64,000 nt of DNA from positions 372,001 to 436,000 of the forward strand of contig NZ_JAFVLN010000004.1 in assembly GCF_017377775.1 (NCBI RefSeq). Direction: 5' to 3'. The stretch is from Streptomyces sp. VRA16 Mangrove soil. GTDB taxonomy: Bacteria; Actinomycetota; Actinomycetes; Streptomycetales; Streptomycetaceae. Below, piece by piece: positions 25,749 to 34,529 of this stretch. The notes below the pieces were generated by a model. That model ran no database searches. It was not told the origin of the DNA and saw only the letters and a list, made by a program, of their open reading frames with translations. The position numbers and the translations under genes were made by a program. Position 1 is the stretch's first letter; every line of letters begins with the position of its first letter.

Positions 25749-26423
25749 CTACGACGCGAACAACCGCACGGGCCAGGCGGCATGCGCCTCCGCACCGATC
25801 TCCAGGAGCGGCGCGGACCCGGCCGGCAGCGCGTCGACCCCCTCGGAGACGGCGCGCCGGGCCGCGTCGACGGCGTCGGCGACGACCCGGTCCAGCTCGG
25901 GCGCGAGGCGCGCGAGCACTCTCGTCGCGTCGAACGGGTCGAGGCTCAGCAGCCGGACGACCGCGGTCGCGGGCCCGCTGACGCCTTCGTACGCGGAGCA
26001 GTACGCGGCGTCCTCGGCCCCGAGCCCGGCGGCCCGTGCGGTGAGCCCGAGCACGACCGGCTGATGGGCGCCCTTGGGGAACTGCCGGGCGAGGGCGTCC
26101 AGTTCGGGGTGGGGCCAGGTGGCACGGGCGGCCCGCATCAGCTGCCGGCCGAGTTTGCGGGCGGCGACCCGCAGGGCCGCGGACGGGGTTCTCGCGTCGG
26201 CGGCCGCGTCGAGCACGACCGGGTCGACGCCGAGCGCCGCCGCCGCGGCGAGGGCCGCCGAGACGGCCCCGCCGGTGTGCAGGCGCCCCCGGCAGAACTC
26301 CTCCAGGGTCGCGGCGCCGGTGATACGGCCCGCCTTGACCGCGGCCTCCGCCCCGCCGGAGTGGGCGTGCCCACCGGCGGGGAAGCGGCCGTCGGCCAGG
26401 ACGAGCAGGGTTGCGCGCGTCAT
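25749..26423 (-). CDS. ureF: urease accessory protein UreF
   Basis: A 224-residue all-helical protein of the UreF family, beginning [29 protein letters not shown], the diagnostic N-terminus. It bridges UreD and UreG in the nickel-insertion complex and gates GTP hydrolysis. Helical segments [21 protein letters not shown] and [31 protein letters not shown] follow the family pattern. It starts 18 bp after the UreC stop. Confidence 0.9.
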   Translation of the reverse strand: MTRATLLVLADGRFPAGGHAHSGGAEAAVKAGRITGAATLEEFCRGRLHTGGAVSAALAAAAALGVDPVVLDAAADARTPSAALRVAARKLGRQLMRAARATWPHPELDALARQFPKGAHQPVVLGLTARAAGLGAEDAAYCSAYEGVSGPATAVVRLLSLDPFDATRVLARLAPELDRVVADAVDAARRAVSEGVDALPAGSAPLLEIGAEAHAAWPVRLFAS

Positions 26424-26441
26424 GACGTACTCACCCGGGGC

Positions 26442-28163
26442 TCAGAACAGGAAGTACCGCTGTGCGAGCGGCAGTTCGGCGGCGGGTGCGGGCTCGACGA
26501 GCTCGCCGTCGATGAGGACGGCGAACGAGTCGGGCGCGACCTCGACCCGCGGCAGGGCGTCGTTGTTGACCATGTCCGCCTTGCTGCGGCCGCGCGTCGA
26601 GCGGATCGGCACGAAGGACCGGTCGAGGCCGAGCCGCTCCACGATCCCGTCCTCGATCGCCGTCTCCGTGACGAAGTTCAGGGAGTTGGCGGCGGGCGCC
26701 TTGCCGTACGCGCCGAACATCGGGCGCGGCATGACCGGCTGCGGGGTCGGGATGGAGGCGTTGGCGTCGCCCATCTGCGCGTACGCGATCTGTCCGCCCT
26801 TGAGCACCACCTGCGGCTTCACCCCGAAGAACTTGGGGTCCCACAGCACGAGGTCGGCGAGCTTGCCGGTCTCGACGGAGCCGATCTCGCCCTCGATGCC
26901 CTGTGCGATCGCCGCGTTGATCGTGTACTTGGCGACATAGCGACGGGCGCGGGCGTTGTCGGCGCGGAGGTCGCCGGGCAGGAAGCCGCGGCGGCGCTTC
27001 ATCACGTGCGCGGTCTGCCAGGTGCGCATGATGACCTCGCCGACGCGGCCCATGGCCTGCGAGTCCGACGACATGATCGAGATGGCGCCCATGTCGTGCA
27101 GGATGTCCTCGGCCGCGATGGTGGTGGGCCGGATGCGGGACTCGGCGAACGCGAGGTCCTCGGGGACCGCCGGGTTCAGGTGATGACAGACCATCAGCAT
27201 GTCGAGGTGCTCCTCGACGGTGTTGATGGTGTGCGGCCGGGTCGGGTTGGTCGACGACGGCAGCATGTTCTCCAGCTGCACCGCGGTGATCATGTCGGGG
27301 GCGTGGCCGCCGCCCGCGCCCTCGACGTGGAAGGCGTGCAGGGTGCGCCCGCCGACGGCGTCGAAGGTGTCCTGGACGAAGCCGGCCTCGTTCAACGTGT
27401 CGGAGTGGACGGCGAGTTGGGCCCCGGACTCCTCGCACACGTCGAGGCAGGCGGAGATCACGGCCGGGGTCGCGCCCCAGTCCTCGTGGATCTTGAAGCC
27501 GCAGACACCGGCGCGCAGCTGGTCGCGCATCGACGCCTTCGACATGGTGTTGCCCTTGCCGAGGAAGCCGATGTTGACCGGGCTGTTCTCCATCGCCGCG
27601 AACATCCGGGTCAGATGCCAGGAGCCGGGCGTGACGGTGGTCGCCTTCGAGCCCTCGGCGGGGCCCGTGCCACCGCCGACGAGCGTGGTGACACCGGAGG
27701 CGAGCGCCTCGTCGACGATGGTCGGCGAGATGAAGTGGATGTGGGTGTCGATGCCGCCCGCGGTGACGATCTTCCCGTTGCCCGCGAGGACTTCGGTCTC
27801 CGGGCCGATGACGAGATCGGGATGGACGCCGTCCATGGTGTCCGGGTTGCCGGACTTGCCGATGGCGGTGATCCGGCCGTCGCGGATGCCGATGTCGGCC
27901 TTGACAATGCCCCAGTGGTCGATGATCACGGCGCCGGTGATGACGGTGTCCGGGGTGCCTTCTGCACGCGTAGCACGCGACTGGCCCATGGACTCGCGGA
28001 TCACCTTGCCGCCGCCGAACACGGACTCGTCGCCGGAGCGGCCGGGGCCGCCGCAGCGGTCCTCCTCGATCTCGACGAGGAGATCGGTATCGGCGAGGCG
28101 GATGCGGTCACCGGTGGTGGGGCCGAACAGGTCGGCGTAGGCGGCGCGGGACAGTTCAGGCAT
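26442..28163 (-). CDS. ureC: urease alpha subunit
   Basis: A 573-residue catalytic subunit that hydrolyses urea to ammonia and carbamate with two nickel ions. All key residues are present with a uniform +7 offset from the Klebsiella enzyme: His141 and His143 (DTHIHF), carbamylated Lys224 and His226 (GFKIHEDWG), His253 (AVHSD), His279 (HAFHVEG), flap Cys326 and His327 (MVCHHL) and Asp367 (SSDSQAMG). ATG 28163 has a GGAGGT site seven bases upstream and overlaps the ureB stop by eight bases. Confidence 0.97.
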   Translation of the reverse strand: MPELSRAAYADLFGPTTGDRIRLADTDLLVEIEEDRCGGPGRSGDESVFGGGKVIRESMGQSRATRAEGTPDTVITGAVIIDHWGIVKADIGIRDGRITAIGKSGNPDTMDGVHPDLVIGPETEVLAGNGKIVTAGGIDTHIHFISPTIVDEALASGVTTLVGGGTGPAEGSKATTVTPGSWHLTRMFAAMENSPVNIGFLGKGNTMSKASMRDQLRAGVCGFKIHEDWGATPAVISACLDVCEESGAQLAVHSDTLNEAGFVQDTFDAVGGRTLHAFHVEGAGGGHAPDMITAVQLENMLPSSTNPTRPHTINTVEEHLDMLMVCHHLNPAVPEDLAFAESRIRPTTIAAEDILHDMGAISIMSSDSQAMGRVGEVIMRTWQTAHVMKRRRGFLPGDLRADNARARRYVAKYTINAAIAQGIEGEIGSVETGKLADLVLWDPKFFGVKPQVVLKGGQIAYAQMGDANASIPTPQPVMPRPMFGAYGKAPAANSLNFVTETAIEDGIVERLGLDRSFVPIRSTRGRSKADMVNNDALPRVEVAPDSFAVLIDGELVEPAPAAELPLAQRYFLF

Positions 28164-28467
28164 CGAGGGCACCTCCGGTCTCGCCGCGCAGGCCGGTGAC
28201 GATCCGGTTTCCCGCGAGGGGTACGAGTTCGACGTCGACGGGGATGCCGGGTTCGAAGCGCACGGCGGTGCCCGCGGCGATGTTGAGCCGCTTGCCGCGG
28301 GCGGCGGCGCGGTCGAAGTCGAGGCCGGGGTTGGCCTCGTAGAAGTGGTAGTGGGAGCCGACCTGGATGGGGCGGTCGGCGGCGTTGAGCACCGTCATGC
28401 GCACGACGTCACGGCCCTCGTTGTATACGACGGGCTCGTCGGCGAAGAGGATCTCTCCGGGAATCAT
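28156..28467 (-). CDS. ureB: urease beta subunit
   Basis: A 103-residue beta subunit beginning [19 protein letters not shown], with the conserved [20 protein letters not shown] and RFEPG segments. ATG 28467 follows GGGGGAG and gives the standard length; a start 33 bp upstream is unlikely. It lies 17 bp after the ureA stop region and overlaps the start of ureC. Confidence 0.95.
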   Translation of the reverse strand: MIPGEILFADEPVVYNEGRDVVRMTVLNAADRPIQVGSHYHFYEANPGLDFDRAAARGKRLNIAAGTAVRFEPGIPVDVELVPLAGNRIVTGLRGETGGALDA

Positions 28468-28483
28468 GGCTGCCGCTCCCCCG

Positions 28484-28786
<303 letters not shown>

Positions 28787-28981
28787 GGTCGCACCTCATC
28801 GTCCTTCGCTCCGGGCCGTGCGGGGCCCGGCTGCCGCGGCCACCACGACGGATATAGATGTAACACACAAGAAATGCGCGCGATCTTGCGCACCCCGGCT
28901 ACGAAAACCCCTGGTGGCGTGGGTCGCAGGCTAGTTGGACGGAGTTTCAACGACGTTAACCGTTGATTGACCGCGCCATGG

Positions 28982-29605
28982 TCAACCGCTGACTTCCCCC
29001 ATACCCGTCAGGTCGCGCACCCCCCGCTCCAGAGCGTCGAGCGGCACCGATCCGAAGATGGCCTGCTGGGCGATGAACCCCTGGGCGGCGGCGATCAGCG
29101 TGGTCGCGACGGCGGCCGGATCGGCATCGGCGCGGATCATGCCCGCCTCCCGGTACGCCTCGACGATCCGCACCCAGGCCGCGTGCACCTTTCCGAAGCC
29201 CTCCTGGATCACCTGCGCGAGCCGGGGGTCGCGCAGCGTCTCTGTCCAGACCTGGACCATCAGGCGCGCGAAGACCGGCGCCCCGTCCGCCACGAGGCCG
29301 GGGCGCAGGCCGTGCACATCGCCGAGCACCTTCCCGAGCAGCTCGTGCGGCGGCGGGGGCGGAGTCTGCCCGGCGGCGTCCTCGTAGACGGTCCGCACCT
29401 CGTCGAGGACCTCGGTGACGATGGCGTGGATCAGCTCCTCCTTGCCGCCGAAGTAACGGTAGACGGCACCGGCGGAGAGTCCCACCTCCTTGAGCACGTC
29501 CTGCATGGAGGTGGCGTGGAAGCCGTTGCGTGCGAAGCAGAGCGCGGCGCCGTCCATGATCTGGCGGCGGCGGGCGTCGAGGTGTTCCTGGGATACGCGG
29601 GCCAT
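28982..29605 (-). CDS. TetR family transcriptional regulator
   Basis: A 207-residue TetR protein. The helix-turn-helix is ATSMQDVLKEVGLSAGAVYRYFGGKEELIHAI (about 30-60). A Pro run (about 110-115) links to the ligand domain. ATG 29605 is chosen because a longer frame upstream would run through the operator region. Two near-identical sites in the divergent gap suggest autorepression and repression of the adjacent membrane-protein gene. Genes repressed by such regulators are commonly drug or lipid exporters. Confidence 0.88.
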   Translation of the reverse strand: MARVSQEHLDARRRQIMDGAALCFARNGFHATSMQDVLKEVGLSAGAVYRYFGGKEELIHAIVTEVLDEVRTVYEDAAGQTPPPPPHELLGKVLGDVHGLRPGLVADGAPVFARLMVQVWTETLRDPRLAQVIQEGFGKVHAAWVRIVEAYREAGMIRADADPAAVATTLIAAAQGFIAQQAIFGSVPLDALERGVRDLTGMGEVSG

Positions 29606-29616
29606 GCCCGTCAAGT

Positions 29617-29694
29617 TAAAACGAACGTTCCTTCTTGACAAGGCGCCACCCGGCCGGGACAGTGAGGGCGCCGCGTAAAACGAACGATCATTCT
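29617..29694. promoter_or_regulatory. twin operators between TetR and membrane-protein genes
   Basis: TAAAACGAACGTTCCTTCTT (29617-29636) and TAAAACGAACGATCATTCT (29676-29694) share their first 11 bases and a GAACG-n-TC-n-TTC core. One lies by the TetR start, the other just upstream of the divergent membrane gene. Confidence 0.65.
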
Positions 29695-29726
29695 CTATAA
29701 CTCCACGGCTCTCCCGGGAGGACCCG

Positions 29727-30722
29727 ATGCCCGCTCTGCACCGCAAGTCGGCCGCCGCCGTCCTGCTCGTCCCGCTTCTCGCGGCCCTCGCCCTGTGGGC
29801 CTTCGCCTGGCCGGCGACGCGGACAGCTCCGCGCGACCTGCCGCTGGGTGTGGCGGGCGCGCCCGCCGCCGCGGCCCCGGTCGAGCGACGACTCGCCGCC
29901 CGGGACGGCGCGTTCGAGGTGCACCGTTACGCGGACGAGGCGGCCGCCCGTGCGGCGATCGAGGACCGGAAGGTCTACGGGGCGGTGGTGGCCACGCCGG
30001 ACGGGCCGAAGCTGCTGACGGCCTCCGCGGCGAGCCCCGTCGTGGCGCAGCTGCTCCAGCAGGCGCTGACGGCGCAGGCCCCGGCGGGCACGAAGGTGAC
30101 CACGGTCGACGTGGTGCCCGCGCCGGCCGCCGATCCCCGGGGCGCCGCGCTGAGTTCGAGCATTCTGCCGCTGGTCATCGCCGGGGTCGCCGCAGGCGCC
30201 GCGGTCACGCTGATGCGGCTGCGCGGGGTACGGGCGGTCTGCACTCTGCTGGGCATCGCGGCCGTGGTCGGGATCGTGGGGGCGGCGCTCGCGGACAGCT
30301 GGCTGGGGGCGCTGACCGGTGACTGGTGGACCGAGGCCGGGGTGCTGGGGCTCACCTCGCTGGCGATCTCCGGGTCCGTCGCCGGACTCGCCGCCCTGCT
30401 CGGCCCCGCGGGCATCGGCCTCGGCGCGGTCACGATGGTGCTGCTGGGCAACGCGTTCTCCGGGGTCGCTTCGGCGCCGCAACTGCTGCCCGAACCGGTG
30501 GGCGCCATCGGCCAGTTGCTGCCGCCGGGCGCCGGGGGCTCGCTGCTCCGCTCGGTCGCGTACTTCGACGGAGCGGCCGCCACGACGCCGGTGATCACGC
30601 TCGCCGCGTGGGCCGGACCGGGCCTGACCGCCGTCCTCCTCGGGAGCCTGCGCGGACGGCGCGCGGCCGGGACCGCGGGACGGACGGCGGCTCCCGCTCC
30701 GGTCCCGGAGCCGGTGGGCTGA
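29727..30722 (+). CDS. ABC-2/YhgE-like membrane protein
   Basis: A 331-residue protein. The N-terminal helix (8-26) anchors an extracytoplasmic domain (about 30-140) whose PLGVAGAPAAAAPVERRLAARDG...VHRYADEAAARAAIEDRKVYGAVV pattern resembles the Pip/YhgE and ABC-2 permease ectodomain. Five or six membrane helices follow (about 145-315), including PQLLPEPVGAIGQLLPPGAGGSLLRSVAYFDG, typical of ABC-2 permeases. No ATPase gene is adjacent. It is divergent from a TetR gene, suggesting an efflux or envelope role induced when the repressor binds its ligand. Confidence 0.75.
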   Translation: MPALHRKSAAAVLLVPLLAALALWAFAWPATRTAPRDLPLGVAGAPAAAAPVERRLAARDGAFEVHRYADEAAARAAIEDRKVYGAVVATPDGPKLLTASAASPVVAQLLQQALTAQAPAGTKVTTVDVVPAPAADPRGAALSSSILPLVIAGVAAGAAVTLMRLRGVRAVCTLLGIAAVVGIVGAALADSWLGALTGDWWTEAGVLGLTSLAISGSVAGLAALLGPAGIGLGAVTMVLLGNAFSGVASAPQLLPEPVGAIGQLLPPGAGGSLLRSVAYFDGAAATTPVITLAAWAGPGLTAVLLGSLRGRRAAGTAGRTAAPAPVPEPVG

Positions 30723-30744
30723 GCCCACGGGTCCGCGACGGACC

Positions 30745-30784
30745 GACCGCGCATCCCCGCCGTAGCGGACGGGGATGCGCGGTC
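30745..30784 (+). terminator. 14-bp stem terminator with T-rich tail
   Basis: GACCGCGCATCCCC (30745-30758) pairs perfectly with GGGGATGCGCGGTC (30771-30784), loop 12 nt, followed by TTTCTCTG. It terminates the membrane-protein transcript. Confidence 0.85.
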
Positions 30785-30894
30785 TTTCTCTGTCGCTTCG
30801 CGTTTCCGTCTCTTCGCGCGCACGGGCAGCGCGCACGGGCAGCGCGCACGGACGACGCGCACCGACAAACGGCGTGTGCGCGGCCGGAGTTCGG

Positions 30895-31194
30895 CTACCT
30901 GACCTCGGGGCCGCGGTGCTCGGCCGCGATACCGAAGCGCTGTCGTTCGCCCGCAGCGGACGGCAGGGAGCCGATCCGGGACACGGAACTGATCACGGGC
31001 TCCTCGGCCCGATCGGCCGCCCGCTCTCCCATCGCTTCGAGTCGTTCCAGGTCAGCCGCCGATACCAGGGCGACGAGCGGCTTGCCGTGCCGGGTGACGA
31101 CGACACGTTCGTCGCCGTACACCACGCGGTTGATGAGGTCGGCGAGCTCAGCCCTGGCTTGCGTCACCGGAATCTCGTAGGCCATGCTCGCCAT
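30895..31194 (-). CDS. Phd/YefM-family antitoxin-like protein, apparently without toxin
   Basis: A 99-residue protein. The N-terminal half ([50 protein letters not shown]) is the Phd/YefM DNA-binding antitoxin fold. The C-terminal 45 residues are less conserved and would be the toxin-binding tail. No RelE/YoeB, Fic/Doc or PIN toxin gene lies downstream: the next element is the terminator of the convergent membrane gene. Instead it is divergent from a ClpP paralogue, with TGTACA-type operator sequence between them. ATG 31194 is used; ATG 31185 (MAYEIP) is equally possible. Confidence 0.8.
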   Translation of the reverse strand: MASMAYEIPVTQARAELADLINRVVYGDERVVVTRHGKPLVALVSAADLERLEAMGERAADRAEEPVISSVSRIGSLPSAAGERQRFGIAAEHRGPEVR

Positions 31195-31198
31195 CGTA

Positions 31199-31218
31199 CG
31201 TCATGTACGTCCTGTACA
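31199..31218. promoter_or_regulatory. TGTAC-type operator shared by antitoxin and clpP paralogue
   Basis: ATGTACG (31203-31209) and TGTACA (31213-31218) lie in the 74-bp gap between the antitoxin start and the clpP start, near a further CGTACG at 31197. TGTACA is the known core of YefM operators, so the antitoxin could repress both directions. Confidence 0.5.
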
Positions 31219-31268
31219 TTTTTTACAGAGACAGCGACGCCAGAGACAGCAGCGCCCGAGGAGGAACC

Positions 31269-31904
31269 ATGAACCGCCCGTCCGGCCGTTACGTCCTGCC
31301 CGAGTTCACCGAACGCACGGCGTCGGGGCAGCGCACGCTCGATCCGTACTCCAAGCTCCTGGAGGAGCGCATCGTCTTCCTCGGCACCCCGGTCGACGCC
31401 ACGTCGGCCAACGACGTGATGGCGCAGTTCATGCACCTGGAGTACCTGGCGCCCGATCAGGACATCTCGCTCTACATCAACTCCCCCGGCGGCGACTTCA
31501 GCGCCATGACCGCGATCTACGACACGATGCAGTACGTCAATTGCGACGTGGAGACGACGTGCCTGGGGCAGGCCGCGTCCGTCGCCGCCGTGCTGCTCGC
31601 CGCCGGGACGCCGGGCAAGCGGACGATGCTGCCCGGGGCGCGCGTGGTGCTCGACCAGCCCGCGCTGCCCGAACCGGCCCAGGGCCAGCCGACCGATCTG
31701 GAGATCCAGGCCCGCGAGATGGTGCGCATGCGCGAGCAGTTGGAGGAGTTGCTCGCACGCCACACGGGCCGGCCGAAGGACCGGATCAGCGCGGACATCG
31801 AGCGGGACACCGTGCTCACGGCGGAGCGGTGCCGCGACTACGGCCTCGTGGACGGCGTCATCAGGAACCGCGTGGCGACGCTGCGCGCACCGGGCGCGAG
31901 GTGA
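31269..31904 (+). CDS. ClpP-family protease subunit lacking the catalytic His
   Basis: A 211-residue ClpP. Ser104 ([15 protein letters not shown]) and Asp180 ([10 protein letters not shown]) match the catalytic Ser and Asp, but the His normally in the MIHQP block is replaced: the sequence reads [11 protein letters not shown], giving Asp129. The rest of the fold ([18 protein letters not shown]-loop, [20 protein letters not shown]) is intact, so it should still form rings. It is probably catalytically weak or inactive alone and may be a structural or regulatory partner in mixed ClpP rings. A GAGGAGGAACC site precedes ATG 31269. The next gene starts eight bases after its stop. Confidence 0.93.
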   Translation: MNRPSGRYVLPEFTERTASGQRTLDPYSKLLEERIVFLGTPVDATSANDVMAQFMHLEYLAPDQDISLYINSPGGDFSAMTAIYDTMQYVNCDVETTCLGQAASVAAVLLAAGTPGKRTMLPGARVVLDQPALPEPAQGQPTDLEIQAREMVRMREQLEELLARHTGRPKDRISADIERDTVLTAERCRDYGLVDGVIRNRVATLRAPGAR

Positions 31905-31911
31905 GGCGCCG

Positions 31912-32220
31912 GTGTTTCCCCAGGAGCTGCCGCCGCTGCCCGCGCTGACCCGTGCCGAGTGCGAGTTCGTGGACAGCTATCTGGAGGTGGTCGACCTGCT
32001 CGCGCGCATCAATCCGGCGCGCGGCGACGACACCTACCGGGGGCTGCGCGCGGCCCAGGCGCTCGTGAGCCGGGCGACGGCGCTGCGGGACGCTCTCACG
32101 CTGATGCACCAGCGGGGCGAGAGCGAGGTGCACGCCGCAACCCTGACCCGTGCTCTGCGCGTCCTGGACGGAGAGAGGCGGACACAGAGGGTCACTTTGC
32201 CGCCAGAACCGGTCGGATGA
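31912..32220 (+). CDS. hypothetical protein coupled to clpP paralogue, 102 aa
   Basis: A 102-residue helical protein starting at GTG 31912, eight bases after the ClpP stop, with a GAGGTGAG ribosome site overlapping that stop. Its residues (PALTRAECEFVDSYLEVVDLLARINPARGDDTYRGLRAAQALVSRATALRDALTLMHQRGESE) suggest a four-helix bundle. No family is recognised. The tight spacing suggests that it works with the ClpP paralogue, for example as an adaptor or chaperone; that is inference. Confidence 0.7.
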   Translation: MFPQELPPLPALTRAECEFVDSYLEVVDLLARINPARGDDTYRGLRAAQALVSRATALRDALTLMHQRGESEVHAATLTRALRVLDGERRTQRVTLPPEPVG

Positions 32221-32565
32221 CACACCGTTGAGGTCGTCCGACGGCACCTCGGTGCCCAAGTCGTCCGCTGCGACGGCGAAACGGCCCAGATGGTGTACCC
32301 CCGGATGGCGTAGACGTTCGTAGTCTCAGAAGCCCGGAAGACTTGCGCAGCGAGCGTACGCGCACACCGGAATTTGCGGTTCCGCCGCTGGTACGGGCGT
32401 GGTCGGGGATGGCCGCCCGGGTCCGAAAGCCGCACTGTCCACCTGAACGGGTCAAGCGTGAGGAGCCTCACTTACCGCCGGTTCAGCTCGGATTTCGTGT
32501 CGGTCGTGCGTGAAGATCCCTTCCGACGACAAGCCCCCGCCACCACGGCGGGGCGGTCCGTGCGG
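32221..32565. other. leader/promoter region upstream of the c-di-AMP riboswitch
   Basis: No gene is supported. It contains a small hairpin CCCCGCC-accac-GGCGGGG (32535-32553) and lower-GC stretches such as that near 32460-32520. It should contain the promoter for the riboswitch-controlled NlpC/P60 gene. Confidence 0.45.
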
Positions 32566-32753
32566 ACGCCGAGTCCTGCCGCCGCCCGGATGCCAGGTCG
32601 ACAGGAGTGGATCGGCAGGAGTGGAGGACCCAGGTACGACGGGTCGCCGCAGCACCCGCTGCGAGCAGCCCTTGGGGTGAAGCCGCGTCATGCGGCCGGG
32701 CGTCTTCGCCGGTCCGAACCCGACAGGTCATCCTTCGCAGGCGGCTGACGAAG
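32566..32753 (+). ncRNA. c-di-AMP riboswitch (ydaO/yuaA type)
   Basis: The leader of the NlpC/P60 gene holds the conserved ydaO blocks in order: CGCCGAGTCCTGCCGCC (32567 on), GGAGGACCCAGGTACGAC (about 32623-32640), CTTGGGGTGAAGCCGCG (about 32670-32686), and CCGAACCCGACAGGTCA then GCAGGCGGCTGACGAAGG (about 32714-32753). These are the strongly conserved elements of the c-di-AMP riboswitch, which in actinobacteria commonly precedes cell-wall hydrolase genes and turns them off when c-di-AMP is high. The gene's ATG follows nine bases later. Confidence 0.88.
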
Positions 32754-32761
32754 GGTTGCGC

Positions 32762-33235
32762 ATGACTGCGCTCAATCGTGTCCCCTCTCTGCTGACCCGG
32801 GCCGGCACCGCCTCGGTCCTGACCCTCGCCGTCGCCGGAGCCGGACTCATGGTTCCCGGTGCGGCGGCCGAGGCGTCGGCGGCAACCGTCTCGACCAAGG
32901 CACTGCAGGTCGCGGCCTCGAAGAAGGGATCGCCGTACAAGTGGGGCGCCACCGGGCCACATCGGTTCGACTGCTCGGGCCTGACGCTCTACTCATTCAA
33001 GCGGGCGGGCAAGAAGCTGCCCCGCACCGCCGCGCAGCAGTACAACAAGACCCGTCACATCTCCGCATCGCACCGCCAACGCGGTGACCTTGTGTTCTTC
33101 TACTCGGGCCGGAGCGTCTACCACGTCGGGATCTACGCCGGTAAGGGGCGGATCTGGCACTCCCCGAAGACCGGGGACGTGGTGCGACTGCAGAAGATCT
33201 GGACCAGGAGCGTCTGGTACGGCCGGGTGCGCTGA
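32762..33235 (+). CDS. secreted NlpC/P60 peptidoglycan endopeptidase
   Basis: A 157-residue exported hydrolase that cleaves peptide crosslinks in peptidoglycan. Signal peptide about 1-41 (hydrophobic SVLTLAVAGAGLMVPGAAA). The NlpC/P60 domain has Cys71 (FDCSGLTLY), His121 (VYHVGIYAG) and His133 (IWHSPKTG) as the catalytic Cys-His-His triad. It lacks any extra wall-binding domain and is short for the family. Expression is expected to respond to c-di-AMP through the leader riboswitch, coupling wall remodelling to spore and growth physiology. Confidence 0.9.
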   Translation: MTALNRVPSLLTRAGTASVLTLAVAGAGLMVPGAAAEASAATVSTKALQVAASKKGSPYKWGATGPHRFDCSGLTLYSFKRAGKKLPRTAAQQYNKTRHISASHRQRGDLVFFYSGRSVYHVGIYAGKGRIWHSPKTGDVVRLQKIWTRSVWYGRVR

Positions 33236-33248
33236 CGCCCGTGCACAC

Positions 33249-33288
33249 GTCCTGCGGACGGGCCGGGCGCCAGGCCCGTCCGCAGGAC
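33249..33288 (+). terminator. perfect 16-bp stem terminator after NlpC/P60 gene
   Basis: GTCCTGCGGACGGGCC (33249-33264) pairs with GGCCCGTCCGCAGGAC (33273-33288) around an 8-nt loop. It starts 14 bp after the stop codon. Confidence 0.85.
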
Positions 33289-33310
33289 TGAGCCTCCGAT
33301 TCATGGTTAC

Positions 33311-33838
33311 TTGTCACACGTGGAAGAGCGGAACGAGACACCCCTGGAGCGGGCCGACCGGAACTTCGGTGAGCTGTTGCAGGAACTCCGTGTCGTCCAG
33401 ACCGGGGTGCAGTTTCTGTTCGCTTTTCTCCTCACGCTGGCTTTCACCCCGCGCTTTCCCTCGCTCGACACGGTCCAGCGCGCCACCTACGTGACGACGC
33501 TGCTGCTCGCGGTCGTGGCGGCGGCGCTGCTCATGGCTCCCGCCGCGGTGCACCGCGTGCTGTTCCAGCTGGGGGCCAAGGCGCGGATCGTGGGGATCTC
33601 GTCCCGGCTCGCCGCGTACGGGATGACAGTGCTCGTCCTCGCGCTCACCGGCTCCGTGCTGCTCGTCGTCGACGTGACGCTCGGCAGGGCCGCCGGCATC
33701 GCCGCGGGCGCCGGTACGTTCCTGGTGTGCGCGGGGCTGTGGGCCCTGCTGCCCGGGCTGCTGCGCCGCGCCCTGCTCAGGCGAACAGCGGCTCCAGCAG
33801 GAGCACCAGGGCCAACGCCACCAGAGCGCCGCCCGTGA
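33311..33838 (+). CDS. DUF6328-like membrane protein
   Basis: A 175-residue protein with an acidic N-terminus (EERNETPLERADRNFGELLQELRVVQTGVQ), then about four membrane segments (about 32-50, 60-80, 95-118, 122-145). The pattern matches a common actinobacterial four-helix family of unknown function. The start is uncertain: TTG 33311 or GTG 33320; neither has a clear ribosome site. Its last 60 bases overlap the end of the convergent LysE gene. Confidence 0.75.
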   Translation: MSHVEERNETPLERADRNFGELLQELRVVQTGVQFLFAFLLTLAFTPRFPSLDTVQRATYVTTLLLAVVAAALLMAPAAVHRVLFQLGAKARIVGISSRLAAYGMTVLVLALTGSVLLVVDVTLGRAAGIAAGAGTFLVCAGLWALLPGLLRRALLRRTAAPAGAPGPTPPERRP

Positions 33839-34403
33839 CCGCCTCCAGCCGTCGCGCCATGCGCGGCCTGCGCAGCCAGCGGCCCAGGCGGTCCACCAGC
33901 AGGGCCACCGCCGGGAACCACAGCAGCGCGAAGGCGACCACGATCGCCGAGAGGACCGCGGTGCGCGGCAGCGCGGGGCTGCCTGCGGGCACGAACTGCG
34001 GCAGCACGCTCAGGAAGGTGATCGGCGCCTTCGGGTTGAGGGTGTTGGTCAGGAACCCCTGGCGCAGCGCGCCGCCCGTCGGGACACCCGTCTCGTCCGG
34101 GGCGCCCCGCTCGCTCAGCGGCCGCAGCGCCGACTGCAGTGTCCGCGCCCCCAGGTGGAGCACGTAGACCCCGCCCGCGATCTGGAACGCCCGGAACAGG
34201 GCGGGCACGGCGGTCAGGACGGCCGCGACCCCGGCGACGGCGAGCGCGGTGTGCACCAGGAGGCCGCCCGCGACACCCAGCGCACAGGCGACCCCGGCGC
34301 GGCGCGAGACCAGGGAGTTGCGTACGACGACGGTGAAGTCGGCGCCGGGCAGCGCGACCATGCCTGCGGCGACGCCGGTGAAGGCGATCAGTTGAGCGTC
34401 CAT
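33777..34403 (-). CDS. LysE/RhtB family amino-acid exporter
   Basis: A 208-residue membrane protein with six helices. The N-terminus MDAQLIAFTGVAAGMVALPGADFTVVVRNSL carries the family's PGxD pattern, and FLTNTLNPKAPITFL is the conserved mid-protein NPK motif. It exports small amino acids or related metabolites. It is divergent from a LysR regulator that probably controls it, and its 3' end overlaps the DUF6328-like gene by about 60 bases. Confidence 0.9.
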   Translation of the reverse strand: MDAQLIAFTGVAAGMVALPGADFTVVVRNSLVSRRAGVACALGVAGGLLVHTALAVAGVAAVLTAVPALFRAFQIAGGVYVLHLGARTLQSALRPLSERGAPDETGVPTGGALRQGFLTNTLNPKAPITFLSVLPQFVPAGSPALPRTAVLSAIVVAFALLWFPAVALLVDRLGRWLRRPRMARRLEAVTGGALVALALVLLLEPLFA

Positions 34404-34529
34404 GCCCGCAGCCTGCCCGAGCCGGGCCTCAAGCAGGTATGTGCAATATTCTGAGTCTGCCTAAAGCGTTGCTTAACCCCCAGTGCCGCTGGCACTCCCC
34501 TTGTGTCCCCTCGGCTGCGGAGGCCGTTC

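Noticed and set aside
30723..30894. Toxin gene partner downstream of the Phd/YefM-like gene
   Set aside because: The space is taken by the terminator of the convergent gene and a low-complexity repeat; no frame with a toxin motif.
31203..31268. Extended N-terminus of the ClpP paralogue from ATG 31203
   Set aside because: It lies within the TGTAC operator and lacks a ribosome site; ATG 31269 follows GAGGAGGAACC.
32221..32565. tRNA or small gene in the riboswitch leader
   Set aside because: No cloverleaf and no coding signal; consistent with promoter and leader.
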